Of a stretch of 64,000 nucleotides of DNA, positions 26,412-33,994 are shown one piece after another. Under the pieces are notes generated by a model. The model was not told the origin of the DNA. It saw only the letters and a list, made by a program, of their open reading frames with translations, and did no database searches. The stretch covers positions 1 to 64,000 of the forward strand of contig NZ_BAAACP010000013.1 in the NCBI RefSeq assembly GCF_039521565.1. The letters are read 5' to 3'. A program made the position numbers and the translations under genes. The number at the start of each line of letters is the position of its first letter. The stretch's first letter is position 1. Origin of the DNA: Paraclostridium tenue (lineage in GTDB: Bacteria > Bacillota > Clostridia > Peptostreptococcales > Peptostreptococcaceae).

Positions 26412-27469
26412 ATATAGTTACTAATATAGATTTGAAAATAATAAAACCTTTAAAATCAGAGGGGGTTAACTCTAAATTATATTTAGTTGAAGATACACAA
26501 ATGGGAAGACAATTTATAATGAAAAAAATTAAAAAATCATCTTTTAAAAATCCAGATAAATACTTTGAAGAATCAAAAAAGATTTGTAAAGCTAATCATC
26601 CTAATATAATAAATATAAATCATGTTTCTTATGATGATGAAAATATATATATAACCATGCCTTATTATAAAGATGGATCACTACACCACTTATTAGAAAC
26701 AAAAAATTTAACTATAAGAGAAATAATAAGATATTCCTTAGATTTCTTATCAGCTATTGAATATCTACACAAATTAGGTATTTCACATTGTGATATAAAA
26801 CCTAGTAATATACTTTTAAACAATGAAAATAAAGCTGTATTAGCAGATTTTGGATCAGCTGTATATTTAAATAAAGATGGAGTAGGAAAATTAAGAAATG
26901 TTTACTATAAGCACATTGCGCCTGAACAGTGTAAAAGCACATCTATAACCAATAAAGTTGATATATATCAAATAGGTACAACTTTATATAGAATGTGCAA
27001 TGGTAACTTAGAATATAATACTCAATTAAAAAAATATAAAGATATAAACATGGTAAAACTTGCATCTGCTAGTGGTAAGTTTCCAAAAAGAAATAAGTAT
27101 TTGCCACATGTACCAAAGGGTATGGTAAATATAATAGAAAGATGTATAAATGTTAAACCTGAAGAAAGATATGAAACTGTATCTGAAATAATTAATGATA
27201 TTGAAAATATAAATGAGAATTTAGATTGGAAATATGAAGGAAATGACAAACATCATTATTTTACAAGAAAAAATAATGATAATACTATTATGCAAATTAT
27301 AGTTAGTGAAGATGAAGGAAATTATAATGTAAAAACCATAAAAGTTAATAAAGAAAATAGAAAGTACAGTGTATATAAAGGTTATTGTTGTGAATATCTT
27401 GAAAGAAAATCAGATGCTTTTAATGAGGTAAAAAAAATAATAGCCTTACTTTCATACCGATCAAAGTAA
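26408..27469 (+). CDS. Soluble Hanks-type Ser/Thr protein kinase
   Basis: The 353-residue kinase has a poorly conserved glycine loop and ATP-binding Lys near 39-40 (QFIMKKIK). The catalytic loop is HCDIKPSN (Asp129) and the DFG is at 147-149; an APEQ motif and a KVDIYQIGTTLYRM helix follow. HCD replaces HRD, so it is a non-RD kinase, usually independent of activation-loop phosphorylation. There is no PASTA domain or membrane helix, unlike PrkC. About 80 C-terminal residues form a separate region (YEGNDKHHYFTRK onward) that I do not recognise. Targets are unknown. Its start overlaps the micro-ORF stop. Confidence 0.9.
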   Translation: MNIVTNIDLKIIKPLKSEGVNSKLYLVEDTQMGRQFIMKKIKKSSFKNPDKYFEESKKICKANHPNIININHVSYDDENIYITMPYYKDGSLHHLLETKNLTIREIIRYSLDFLSAIEYLHKLGISHCDIKPSNILLNNENKAVLADFGSAVYLNKDGVGKLRNVYYKHIAPEQCKSTSITNKVDIYQIGTTLYRMCNGNLEYNTQLKKYKDINMVKLASASGKFPKRNKYLPHVPKGMVNIIERCINVKPEERYETVSEIINDIENINENLDWKYEGNDKHHYFTRKNNDNTIMQIIVSEDEGNYNVKTIKVNKENRKYSVYKGYCCEYLERKSDAFNEVKKIIALLSYRSK

Positions 27470-27476
27470 GGCTTTT
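27442..27476 (+). terminator. Terminator overlapping the kinase 3' end
   Basis: AGCCTTACTTT (27442-27452) and AAAGTAAGGCT (27463-27473) pair perfectly over 11 bp and run into TTTT. The stop codon lies within the hairpin. Confidence 0.85.
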
Positions 27477-27750
27477 AAAGGGGTAAAATATATTATAAAA
27501 AGGGGTTTATTAGGGAATATATTTTATTTGGGGAGTAAAAATTTAAGGTTATCAGGGGAATAACCTTGTATTAATAGTAACAAAGTTCGACAAAACTGTC
27601 AACAATTTTCGACAAAAAAATTAAAAAAATATACAAATGACAAAAAAAGGATTTGAAAAAACTATAACCATATTATGTTATAAAAAGAAATTAATGGTAT
27701 ATTAGTAAGAGAAGATCTTAAAATAGGTTTAGCTTTAGATAATTTAAAAT
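27477..27750 (+). other. Structured gap with G-rich loops
   Basis: No gene is supported. AAAATATATT (27485-27494) pairs with AATATATTTT (27516-27525), with a loop containing GGGG and GGG. AAGGTTAT (27545-27552) pairs with ATAACCTT (27560-27567) around the loop CAGGGGA. More GGGG runs lie between. At 27687-27752 a 22-codon open stretch lacks a start codon and may be a gene remnant. Confidence 0.4.
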
Positions 27751-27785
27751 AAAAAAGAAAAGCAACTTGCTTTTCTTTTTTATTA
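27751..27785. terminator. Bidirectional terminator by ferredoxin gene
   Basis: AAAAAAGAAAAGCAA (27751-27765) mirrors TTGCTTTTCTTTTTT (27767-27781). It mainly ends the minus-strand ferredoxin transcript. Confidence 0.8.
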
Positions 27786-27789
27786 TGTA

Positions 27790-27960
27790 TTATTCTGGTT
27801 GAGGTGCATCAACAGGACATACGCTGTTGCAAGTTCCACAATCTATGCATGCTTCTGAATTTATAACATATTTATCATCACCAGCAGATATACAACTAAC
27901 TGGACATTCAGGTTCACATGCTCCACAACTGATACAAGCATCATTTATTTTATAAGCCAT
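27790..27960 (-). CDS. 2[4Fe-4S] ferredoxin
   Basis: The 56-residue protein begins MAYKINDACISCGACEPECP and has a second half with CIDCGTCNSVCPVDAP. Each half has CxxCxxCxxxC(P), the clostridial pattern binding two [4Fe-4S] clusters. It is the low-potential electron carrier for pyruvate:ferredoxin oxidoreductase, hydrogenase and similar enzymes. AGGAGG lies 8 bases before the ATG on the minus strand. The gene is monocistronic with its own terminator, as usual for clostridial ferredoxins. Confidence 0.97.
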   Translation of the reverse strand: MAYKINDACISCGACEPECPVSCISAGDDKYVINSEACIDCGTCNSVCPVDAPQPE

Positions 27961-28082
27961 AATAAATACCTCCTAAAAAATTATTCAAGTATATTTATAC
28001 CACTAAATTTAAATCTTAAACAAAAAAATATAATTTAATTAAAATAAATTTAAATAATTATAGTTAAAATATATAACAATAT

Positions 28083-28140
28083 AAATCAAAGAATAAAATG
28101 AATTTTACTCTTTGATTTATTTGGCATAAAAAGGTATAAT
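28083..28140 (+). promoter_or_regulatory. Promoter with -35 inside a 17-bp inverted repeat
   Basis: TTGATT (28112-28117) and TATAAT (28135-28140) are exactly 17 bases apart, before the transglycosylase gene. The -35 lies inside the 3' arm of an inverted repeat, 28083-28099 with 28102-28118 (16 of 17 pairs, 2-base loop). A protein bound there would block RNA polymerase. Confidence 0.6.
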
Positions 28141-28170
28141 TACTCATATATTTAAAAAGGAGCGTAAAAA

Positions 28171-29076
28171 ATGAGTTATTATGATGATGAAAAAAATAAA
28201 ATAAGACGTAAAAAAGTTAGCTCTAATAATACAAGCTCAAAATCTCAAACTAACCATAAAAGGGTGGAAAATAAAACTGAGAATAAACAAACACATGATA
28301 ATAGAAACAATTATTCAAGCAAAGGAAAAAGAGCTAATAAAGGTAGAGCTAAAAAGAAAAAAAAGTCTAAAAGGTTTGTTAGCATAACAAAGAAATTACT
28401 AATTTTTTTATTGATAATATCTTTTATAGGGGCTATATCAGCAAATGTAATTATGAATATAGCATTAAAAGATAGCCCTAAACCTACATATGCTTATATG
28501 AAAGAAAAGTCAGTAAGCAGTGAGTATGTAAGTATAAGTAAAATACCAGTAGATTTGCAACATGCAATAGTGTCTATAGAAGATGAAAGATTTTTTGATC
28601 ATAAAGGAGTCGACTATTTATCTTTAGCTAGATCAGTTGTTCATAATATATTTAGTAAAAGTACACAAGGTGGAAGTACATTAGAAATGCAAGTTTCTAA
28701 AAATCTATTAACAAGTATGGATCAAACTATAAAACGTAAAATTAAAGATATATATAATGCAAGACAAATGGATAAGAATATGAATAAACGAGAAATATTA
28801 GAACTTTACTTAAATAATATGTATTTAGGTAATGGTATATATGGAGCTCAAAAAGGAGCAAAAGTTTATTTTGGTAAAGATGTAAGTGAATTAAACTTAG
28901 GAGAATGTGCTTTGCTTGCAGGTATAACAAATAGGCCTGGATTATATTCTAAAGATTATAATGCAGCAAAAAAAAGAAGAGATATAATTCTTTATAAAAT
29001 GCAGCAATTAGGATATATAACAAAAGATGAATATGAAAAAGCTAAAAAAGAAGAAACTCCAATGAATATTAAATAA
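28171..29076 (+). CDS. Monofunctional peptidoglycan transglycosylase (GT51)
   Basis: The 301-residue protein has a long Lys/Asn-rich cytoplasmic tail (1-70) and one membrane helix (about 72-95). The GT51 domain has catalytic Glu137 in SIEDERFFDHKG, then QGGSTLEMQVSKNL and KREILELYLNNMYLGNGIYGAQ. It would polymerise lipid II into glycan strands outside the membrane. No transpeptidase domain follows, so it is monofunctional rather than a class A PBP. AAGGAG precedes the ATG by 9 bases. The next gene starts 11 bases on. Confidence 0.92.
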   Translation: MSYYDDEKNKIRRKKVSSNNTSSKSQTNHKRVENKTENKQTHDNRNNYSSKGKRANKGRAKKKKKSKRFVSITKKLLIFLLIISFIGAISANVIMNIALKDSPKPTYAYMKEKSVSSEYVSISKIPVDLQHAIVSIEDERFFDHKGVDYLSLARSVVHNIFSKSTQGGSTLEMQVSKNLLTSMDQTIKRKIKDIYNARQMDKNMNKREILELYLNNMYLGNGIYGAQKGAKVYFGKDVSELNLGECALLAGITNRPGLYSKDYNAAKKRRDIILYKMQQLGYITKDEYEKAKKEETPMNIK

Positions 29077-29087
29077 AGAGGTGTAAT

Positions 29088-29507
29088 ATGAGTATTTATA
29101 AATTTAAATTTAATGAAAAAGATTATGAATTATCTAAAGAAAATTGTAGTGGATTAATAAATGATGAAGAAAAGCCTGTGTCAAATATTAATATAGAAGA
29201 TATATTAAATATTTTAAATCAAGCACAAGATGTAGATTTTGATTTAGAATATTATCAAGAAGCGTGTCCAGAGTGTTTAACAGGAGTAAAAGAAAAACAA
29301 AAATTCTTTGGTTTCTTAGAATATCATTTTTATATATTTACCAAAGATGGTAAGTTTGTAATAAGTGATATAAGTAAAGACTATGAAGGTTTATCATTTA
29401 ACAAATTAAGTAGAGCTGGGAAAGTAGATGATAGTTATATAGTTAGCGTAATAATGTGTGAACACTGCCTAGATTATATAATTCAAATAGAAAACTGTAT
29501 AGTATAA
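29088..29507 (+). CDS. Hypothetical protein with two CxxC motifs (DUF3785-like)
   Basis: The 139-residue protein has CPECLTG near 63-69 and CEHCLDY near 125-131, which together could bind zinc. Between them is a beta-rich segment with FFGFLEYHFYIFTKDGKFV. Length and composition fit DUF3785, a Clostridia-only family of unknown function; I give that from memory. It follows the transglycosylase by 11 bases with its own GAGGTG, so the two are cotranscribed. No catalytic motif is visible. Confidence 0.65.
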   Translation: MSIYKFKFNEKDYELSKENCSGLINDEEKPVSNINIEDILNILNQAQDVDFDLEYYQEACPECLTGVKEKQKFFGFLEYHFYIFTKDGKFVISDISKDYEGLSFNKLSRAGKVDDSYIVSVIMCEHCLDYIIQIENCIV

Positions 29508-29540
29508 TAAAAAAGCTGCACTCTATGCAGCTTTTTTATT
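29506..29540. terminator. Bidirectional terminator
   Basis: AATAAAAAAGCTGCA (29506-29520) and TGCAGCTTTTTTATT (29526-29540) pair perfectly around CTCTA. It serves the transglycosylase operon (+) and the small gene at 29539 (-). Confidence 0.9.
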
Positions 29541-29694
29541 ATTTGTTATCGTTCTTATCTTCTTTATTCTCTTTTTTTTCTATGTTACGTTCAATATAAT
29601 AATTCTTATACGTATGGGTACTTTCTACAAATCCAATACTTTTTAACATCGAATCAAACTCTTCTGGAGTTGGTATATCTTTATTATCACACAT
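29539..29694 (-). CDS. Small hypothetical protein, 51 residues
   Basis: This frame, shorter than usual cut-offs, begins MCDNKDIPTPEEFDSMLKSI and ends in a highly charged Lys/Glu/Asn tail. AAGGAG stands 7-8 bases before the ATG and a terminator overlaps the stop, so expression is credible. Its start lies 37 bases after the SIMPL gene stop on the same strand, so it may be cotranscribed with that gene. No known domain is seen. Confidence 0.6.
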   Translation of the reverse strand: MCDNKDIPTPEEFDSMLKSIGFVESTHTYKNYYIERNIEKKENKEDKNDNK

Positions 29695-29730
29695 AAAAAA
29701 TAACTCCTTTTATATTTTATTTAATAAAAC

Positions 29731-30369
29731 TTATAAATAAGTATTAAAAATCATATTAACTTGAGCTGTAACTTCTAAATCTCCTGAAGATAAATTTGGA
29801 GAACCAGAATAAGATACATTTTTTTGACTTATAGAATATTGAGATATACTATTTTCAGAGATATTTTCAGGAAGTGGTCTTAATTTTATTGATAGACTTT
29901 TAGCTAAAAGTGAAGATTTATTTAAGGCATCTTGAGTAGCTTTTAAAAGAGCTTCATTATAATGATTAGATACATTAGATATAGTAAAAGATAAATCAAT
30001 GTTACTATTAGCTCCATTTTCAATAGCTAAAGTATAAATATCACCTAGATTTTCTAAATCAGATACTTCTATTCTTATAGTAGTTGTTATTTCGTAAGCT
30101 ATTAATTCATTTGTTACAGTATCATACCTTTTATTTATATTTACATCATCTGCATTTATTTTTTCTCTTTCAATACCAAAGTCAGATAAACTTAGTATAA
30201 TGTTATTTACAGTATTAGAGTTTTCTACTTGAGCTACCTGAACATCTTTATTAGATGTTGTAACTCCAACTGTTAGTATTGCTAAATCAGCTTTAACTTT
30301 AACTACTCCAACTCCATTTACAGATAACTGTCCTTTTTCTCTCATTGCATTCATATTCATATACTGCAT
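29731..30369 (-). CDS. SIMPL domain protein (DUF541)
   Basis: The 212-residue protein carries the SIMPL fold throughout: GQLSVNGVGVVKVKADLAILTVGV at the start, the EKINADDVNINKRYD middle, and SGDLEVTAQVNMIF at the end. Most SIMPL proteins are exported (BP26 forms channel-like rings). This one has no signal peptide, so it may be cytoplasmic. GGAGG is 6 bases before the ATG. The function is unknown. Confidence 0.88.
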   Translation of the reverse strand: MQYMNMNAMREKGQLSVNGVGVVKVKADLAILTVGVTTSNKDVQVAQVENSNTVNNIILSLSDFGIEREKINADDVNINKRYDTVTNELIAYEITTTIRIEVSDLENLGDIYTLAIENGANSNIDLSFTISNVSNHYNEALLKATQDALNKSSLLAKSLSIKLRPLPENISENSISQYSISQKNVSYSGSPNLSSGDLEVTAQVNMIFNTYL

Positions 30370-30502
30370 AAACTACCTCCTTTAAAATTACATTTAGTAT
30401 AAATATACTAATAAGTAAGAGAAATTATGATTACAGTATATATATGCAAGAAAAATTAAAAGGTAGTATAATAAATTAAGATATTAAAGTTAGGAGGAGC
30501 GT

Positions 30503-31777
30503 ATGCAACCATTAGCAGATAGATTAAGACCACAACAAATAGAAGATATGGTAGGACAATCACATATAATAGGCAAAGGCAAAATTATAAATAAACTTAT
30601 AGAAAACAAAACCATTCCCAATATGATACTATATGGGCCACCAGGAACTGGAAAGACTACATTGGCAAATATAATTGCTAATGTTACAGGTAAAAAATAT
30701 GTAAAGTTAAATGCTGTAAACTGTGGGGTTAAAGAAATAAATGAAGTTATAGATTCTGCTAAAAGAGATTTATTTTCATATAATGGTATAATTTTAATGT
30801 TAGATGAGATTCAGGCATTAAATAGAAAACAGCAACAATCCTTACTTGAAGTTATTGAAGATGGATCAGTAACATTAATTGCAAGTACAGCTGATAATCC
30901 ATACTTTGTAGTATATAAAGCTATTTTAAGCAGAAGTACTATATTTGAATTTAAACAAATAAATAAAGAAGATATACTTAAAGGACTTCAAAGGGCAATA
31001 GAAAGACTAAAAAGTATTAATACATATGAAAGTATTAATGTTGAAGATAAAGCATTAGAATATATAGCACAAACTTGCAATGGAGATATGAGAAGTGCAT
31101 TAAATAAATTAGAATTAGTTTTTAATGTAGGAATAAATGTTGTTTCTAACACTGTAAATATAACTTTAGATAATGTAATAGAATGTTCTAGTGTAAAAAT
31201 GTTAAATTACGATAAAGGTGGAGATGATGGGTACTCTATACTTTCTGCATTTCATAAATCTTTAAGAGGTTCTGATATAGATGCCTCTATACACTATCTA
31301 GCAAGACTTATTAAGGCTGGAGATATTCAAGGAATAACTAGAAGATTACTTTGTGTAGCAAGTGAAGATGTAGGACTAGCAGTGCCACAAGCTATAACGA
31401 TAACTGAAGCTTGTGTTTCATCGGCACTTCAATTAGGGTTTCCAGAAGCAAGAATACCTCTTTCACAAGCTACAATTTATTTAGCACAGTGTCCAAAATC
31501 AAATTCAGCTGTTATGGCTATAGAATCAGCATTAGCAGATTTAGATAACATAGAAACAGGAGATATTCCAATTCATTTAAAAGATGCACATTACTCAGGT
31601 GCTAAAAATTTAGGTAGAGGTGTGGATTATAAGTATCCTCATAATTACCCTAATCATTATGTGAAACAACAATATTTACCAGAAGCTATAAAAGATAAGA
31701 AATACTATATTCCAGGAGAAAATAAAAATGAAAAATCTTTTAAGCAGTATTGGGATAGTGTGAAAAATAATACATAA
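30503..31777 (+). CDS. rarA: Replication-associated recombination protein A
   Basis: This 424-residue AAA+ ATPase starts QPLADRLRPQQIEDMVGQSHI. Walker A is GPPGTGKTT near 46, Walker B ILMLDEIQAL, and sensor DMRSALNKLE. The C-terminal MgsA/RarA part has LIKAGDIQGITRRLLCVASEDVG, EARIPLSQATIYLAQCPKSN and YKYPHNYPNHYVKQQYLP. It acts at stalled forks, where it modulates recombination and interacts with SSB. Full length. TAGGAGGAG precedes the ATG. Confidence 0.95.
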   Translation: MQPLADRLRPQQIEDMVGQSHIIGKGKIINKLIENKTIPNMILYGPPGTGKTTLANIIANVTGKKYVKLNAVNCGVKEINEVIDSAKRDLFSYNGIILMLDEIQALNRKQQQSLLEVIEDGSVTLIASTADNPYFVVYKAILSRSTIFEFKQINKEDILKGLQRAIERLKSINTYESINVEDKALEYIAQTCNGDMRSALNKLELVFNVGINVVSNTVNITLDNVIECSSVKMLNYDKGGDDGYSILSAFHKSLRGSDIDASIHYLARLIKAGDIQGITRRLLCVASEDVGLAVPQAITITEACVSSALQLGFPEARIPLSQATIYLAQCPKSNSAVMAIESALADLDNIETGDIPIHLKDAHYSGAKNLGRGVDYKYPHNYPNHYVKQQYLPEAIKDKKYYIPGENKNEKSFKQYWDSVKNNT

Positions 31778-31818
31778 AAATAATGGTGGTAAAATTGTTA
31801 CCACCATTATTTTTATGT
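31772..31818. terminator. Long bidirectional terminator
   Basis: A 21-bp perfect stem (31772-31792 with 31798-31818) has ATAATGGTGGTAA at its core. It separates rarA (+) and the convergent CpcT-like gene (-). Confidence 0.9.
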
Positions 31819-31827
31819 ATTATTTAA

Positions 31828-32364
31828 CTATATTCTTTTATAAATAATTGGATCAACAAATCCAAAAGTTATCTTATAATTTTTATAAAAAACTTCACTT
31901 ACATACAAAGTTGAAGCTTCTATCTTTTCTTTAAGCTCAAATTTAGTAACAGGAGTGAAATAACTAATACTTTCGCCTGTAAATACACCATCACATTCAT
32001 TATATACCATAGGTGTAAACTTTTCTGATTTAACTAAATCTTCATTATCATTTCTAAAATCCTCTTTAGATATTTCCTTAGGAAGTTCATAAGAAGTTAA
32101 AACAACTTTGTTATCTTCATTCAAAGTAAATAAAAATAAATGAGGTAAGATGTTATTAAAATTTCCTTGTTTATAATAACTTTCTTCGATAACAAAATAA
32201 CCATCAAAATTATCAGGTAAGTTTTTAATCTTATCATTACATATGCCATTTATATGTTTTACATAAGGGTGTTTTATTTCACCATTTTTAAGTTCTTTTT
32301 CTATTTGTTCGTCATTATTAAATGTACCACATAAATTTTTTACAAACATATCTAATACAGTCAT
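31828..32364 (-). CDS. CpcT/CpeT-like protein of unknown role
   Basis: This 178-residue soluble protein has the motif order of the CpcT/CpeT chromophore-lyase family (PF06206), read from memory. An early GTFNNDEQ comes first, then HPYVKHI, a core FVIEESYYKQGNF followed by PHLFLF, a central CDGVFTG, and a late YVSEVFYKN with GFVDPIIY. In cyanobacteria this barrel attaches bilins to phycobiliproteins. A clostridium has no phycobilisome, so any ligand would differ. Resemblance is remote and unverified. It is a single-gene unit between two terminators. Confidence 0.5.
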   Translation of the reverse strand: MTVLDMFVKNLCGTFNNDEQIEKELKNGEIKHPYVKHINGICNDKIKNLPDNFDGYFVIEESYYKQGNFNNILPHLFLFTLNEDNKVVLTSYELPKEISKEDFRNDNEDLVKSEKFTPMVYNECDGVFTGESISYFTPVTKFELKEKIEASTLYVSEVFYKNYKITFGFVDPIIYKRI

Positions 32365-32588
32365 AATTAATCCTTCTTTCTTAAGTTTTATATTTAGTTA
32401 CTAAAAAGCTTAATTCTTTAAAATGAATATATCGCTGGATAAAATTGATTACAATTATGATTGTATACAAACTCTCTAAAAAATTTATATACAAAAATGT
32501 TTATGAAGGAAAGAGTTAGTATAAGAAAGAATAATTAATTTATTAAAAACATATTATTTAACATAAAATTTAAGTATCGGAGGCTATA

Positions 32589-33359
32589 ATGATTTTAAAG
32601 TTAAGTGAAGATTACGATAATCAACTTATTAATTATTTAAATCAAGAAGAAAATTTTAATTTAATAATTTATGGAGATATAAAAAGATATGGATACGATA
32701 ATTGTTTTTTTAACATATGGGCAAACTTTGATGTAGTTGGTAATATAAAAGGCATACTAATACAGTGTTTTGATATACTTACACTTTATTCTTATGATAA
32801 TGATGATGTAGTTAGTTTTGTTAATTACATAAACAAATTACCTTATAAAATTCTAAATGGCAAAATTGATACTTTAAAATGCATAGAACCTTATATTTCT
32901 TACGATAAAAAAAGAATAGTAAATTTTTGTGCATTAAAAAATTTGAAATCTCTAAATGATTATGAGATAGATTCTAGTGTAAAAAAAATAAGATTTGGGA
33001 AGATAAATAAAATACTAGAGCTTTATGAAAATATAGATGAATTTGAAAATACTACTATAAAGAGTATAAAAAGTAATTTGAAAAGTGGAAGAGGTTATTA
33101 TATAGAAGAAAATAAAAAAGTAGTATCTATGGCAAAATCAACTTCTGAAAATAGCACTCATGCTATGGTGGTAGGAGTAGGGACACATCCAATGTATAGA
33201 AATAAAGGGTATGCTACTAAATGTGTTATAAAGTTATGTAATAGTCTATTAAGTGATAAAAAAATACCTTGCCTTTTTTATGATAATGAAGAAGCAGGAA
33301 AAATTTATAAAAAAATAGGGTTTAAGGAATTAGGTCAATGGGTAAGTTATTATAAGTAA
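32589..33359 (+). CDS. GNAT family N-acetyltransferase
   Basis: The 256-residue protein has an N-terminal region of about 130 residues unlike the usual short GNATs. A C-terminal acetyltransferase core follows with MVVGVGTHPMYRNKGYATKC, which holds the acetyl-CoA pyrophosphate loop (RNKGYA), and IYKKIGFKELGQW at the end. The substrate cannot be read. GGAGG lies 7 bases before the ATG. It sits upstream of iscR but is separated from it by a terminator. Confidence 0.85.
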   Translation: MILKLSEDYDNQLINYLNQEENFNLIIYGDIKRYGYDNCFFNIWANFDVVGNIKGILIQCFDILTLYSYDNDDVVSFVNYINKLPYKILNGKIDTLKCIEPYISYDKKRIVNFCALKNLKSLNDYEIDSSVKKIRFGKINKILELYENIDEFENTTIKSIKSNLKSGRGYYIEENKKVVSMAKSTSENSTHAMVVGVGTHPMYRNKGYATKCVIKLCNSLLSDKKIPCLFYDNEEAGKIYKKIGFKELGQWVSYYK

Positions 33360-33368
33360 ATTCATTTG

Positions 33369-33404
33369 AAGGAGTGAATAATATTAGCGTTTTACTCCTT
33401 TTTT
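33369..33404 (+). terminator. Terminator of the GNAT gene
   Basis: AAGGAGTGAA (33369-33378) pairs with TTTACTCCTT (33391-33400), followed by T's. Confidence 0.8.
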
Positions 33405-33413
33405 AATTCCTAG

Positions 33414-33510
33414 AAAAATACTATGAATTTAATGTTGACAAAAATACTATGATATAATAAAATAATCTTGAAGATAAAACCTAGTAAGTTAGTCGGAAAT
33501 ACCTAATAAA
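33414..33510 (+). promoter_or_regulatory. iscR promoter region with repeats
   Basis: TTGACA (33435-33440) and TAAAAT (33458-33463) are 17 bases apart. AAAAATACTATGA occurs at 33414-33426 and again at 33440-33452, inside the spacer. AATTC...GAATT arms frame the first copy. A segment ACCTAGTAAGTTAGTCGG near 33480-33497, downstream of the start point, could be an IscR site. Rrf2 autoregulation is common. Confidence 0.5.
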
Positions 33511-33526
33511 AAAGAAGGTGTAAAAA

Positions 33527-33976
33527 ATGAAGCTATCAACTAAAGGTAGATACGGACTAAAAGCAATGTTTGAGCTTTCACTTACTCAAAAAAATGGACC
33601 AGTACCATTAAGGCAGATAGCTCAAAGACAAAATATATCAGAACAATATCTTGAACAGATATTTTCATCACTTAAAAAATCTGGGTTAATAAAAAGTGTA
33701 AGAGGTGCTCAAGGAGGATATTTATTAGGTAAAGAACCTAAAGATATAACAGTTGGAGATATACTAAGAGTACTTGAAGGACCAATCTCAATTTCAGATT
33801 GTGTGATAGATGATGATATATGTGAAAACTCTGGAATTTGCGTTGCCAAAGTTGTTTGGGAAAGAATTAAGCAAGGGATAGAGGATGTTATAAATTCAAT
33901 AACTCTTCAAGATATGGTAAATGATTATAATAAAAATAAAAATATAAATGATATAACAGATTTAATTATAAAATAG
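33527..33976 (+). CDS. iscR: Rrf2 family regulator IscR
   Basis: The 149-residue protein begins MKLSTKGRYGLKAMFELS with the Rrf2 winged helix (YLEQIFSSLKKSGLIKSVRGAQGGY). It has three Cys in the cluster loop, CVIDDDICENSGIC, as expected for a [2Fe-2S]-sensing IscR. Placement directly before iscS and iscU supports the name. It senses Fe-S status and represses the isc operon. GAAGGTG precedes the ATG. The C-terminal Lys/Asn tail is typical of clostridial forms. Confidence 0.93.
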   Translation: MKLSTKGRYGLKAMFELSLTQKNGPVPLRQIAQRQNISEQYLEQIFSSLKKSGLIKSVRGAQGGYLLGKEPKDITVGDILRVLEGPISISDCVIDDDICENSGICVAKVVWERIKQGIEDVINSITLQDMVNDYNKNKNINDITDLIIK

Positions 33977-33994
33977 ATTTAGGAGATGAATAAA

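Noticed and set aside
33440..33458. TATAAT at 33453-33458 as the iscR -10
   Set aside because: Only 12 bases from TTGACA; the TAAAAT at 33458-33463 gives the correct 17.
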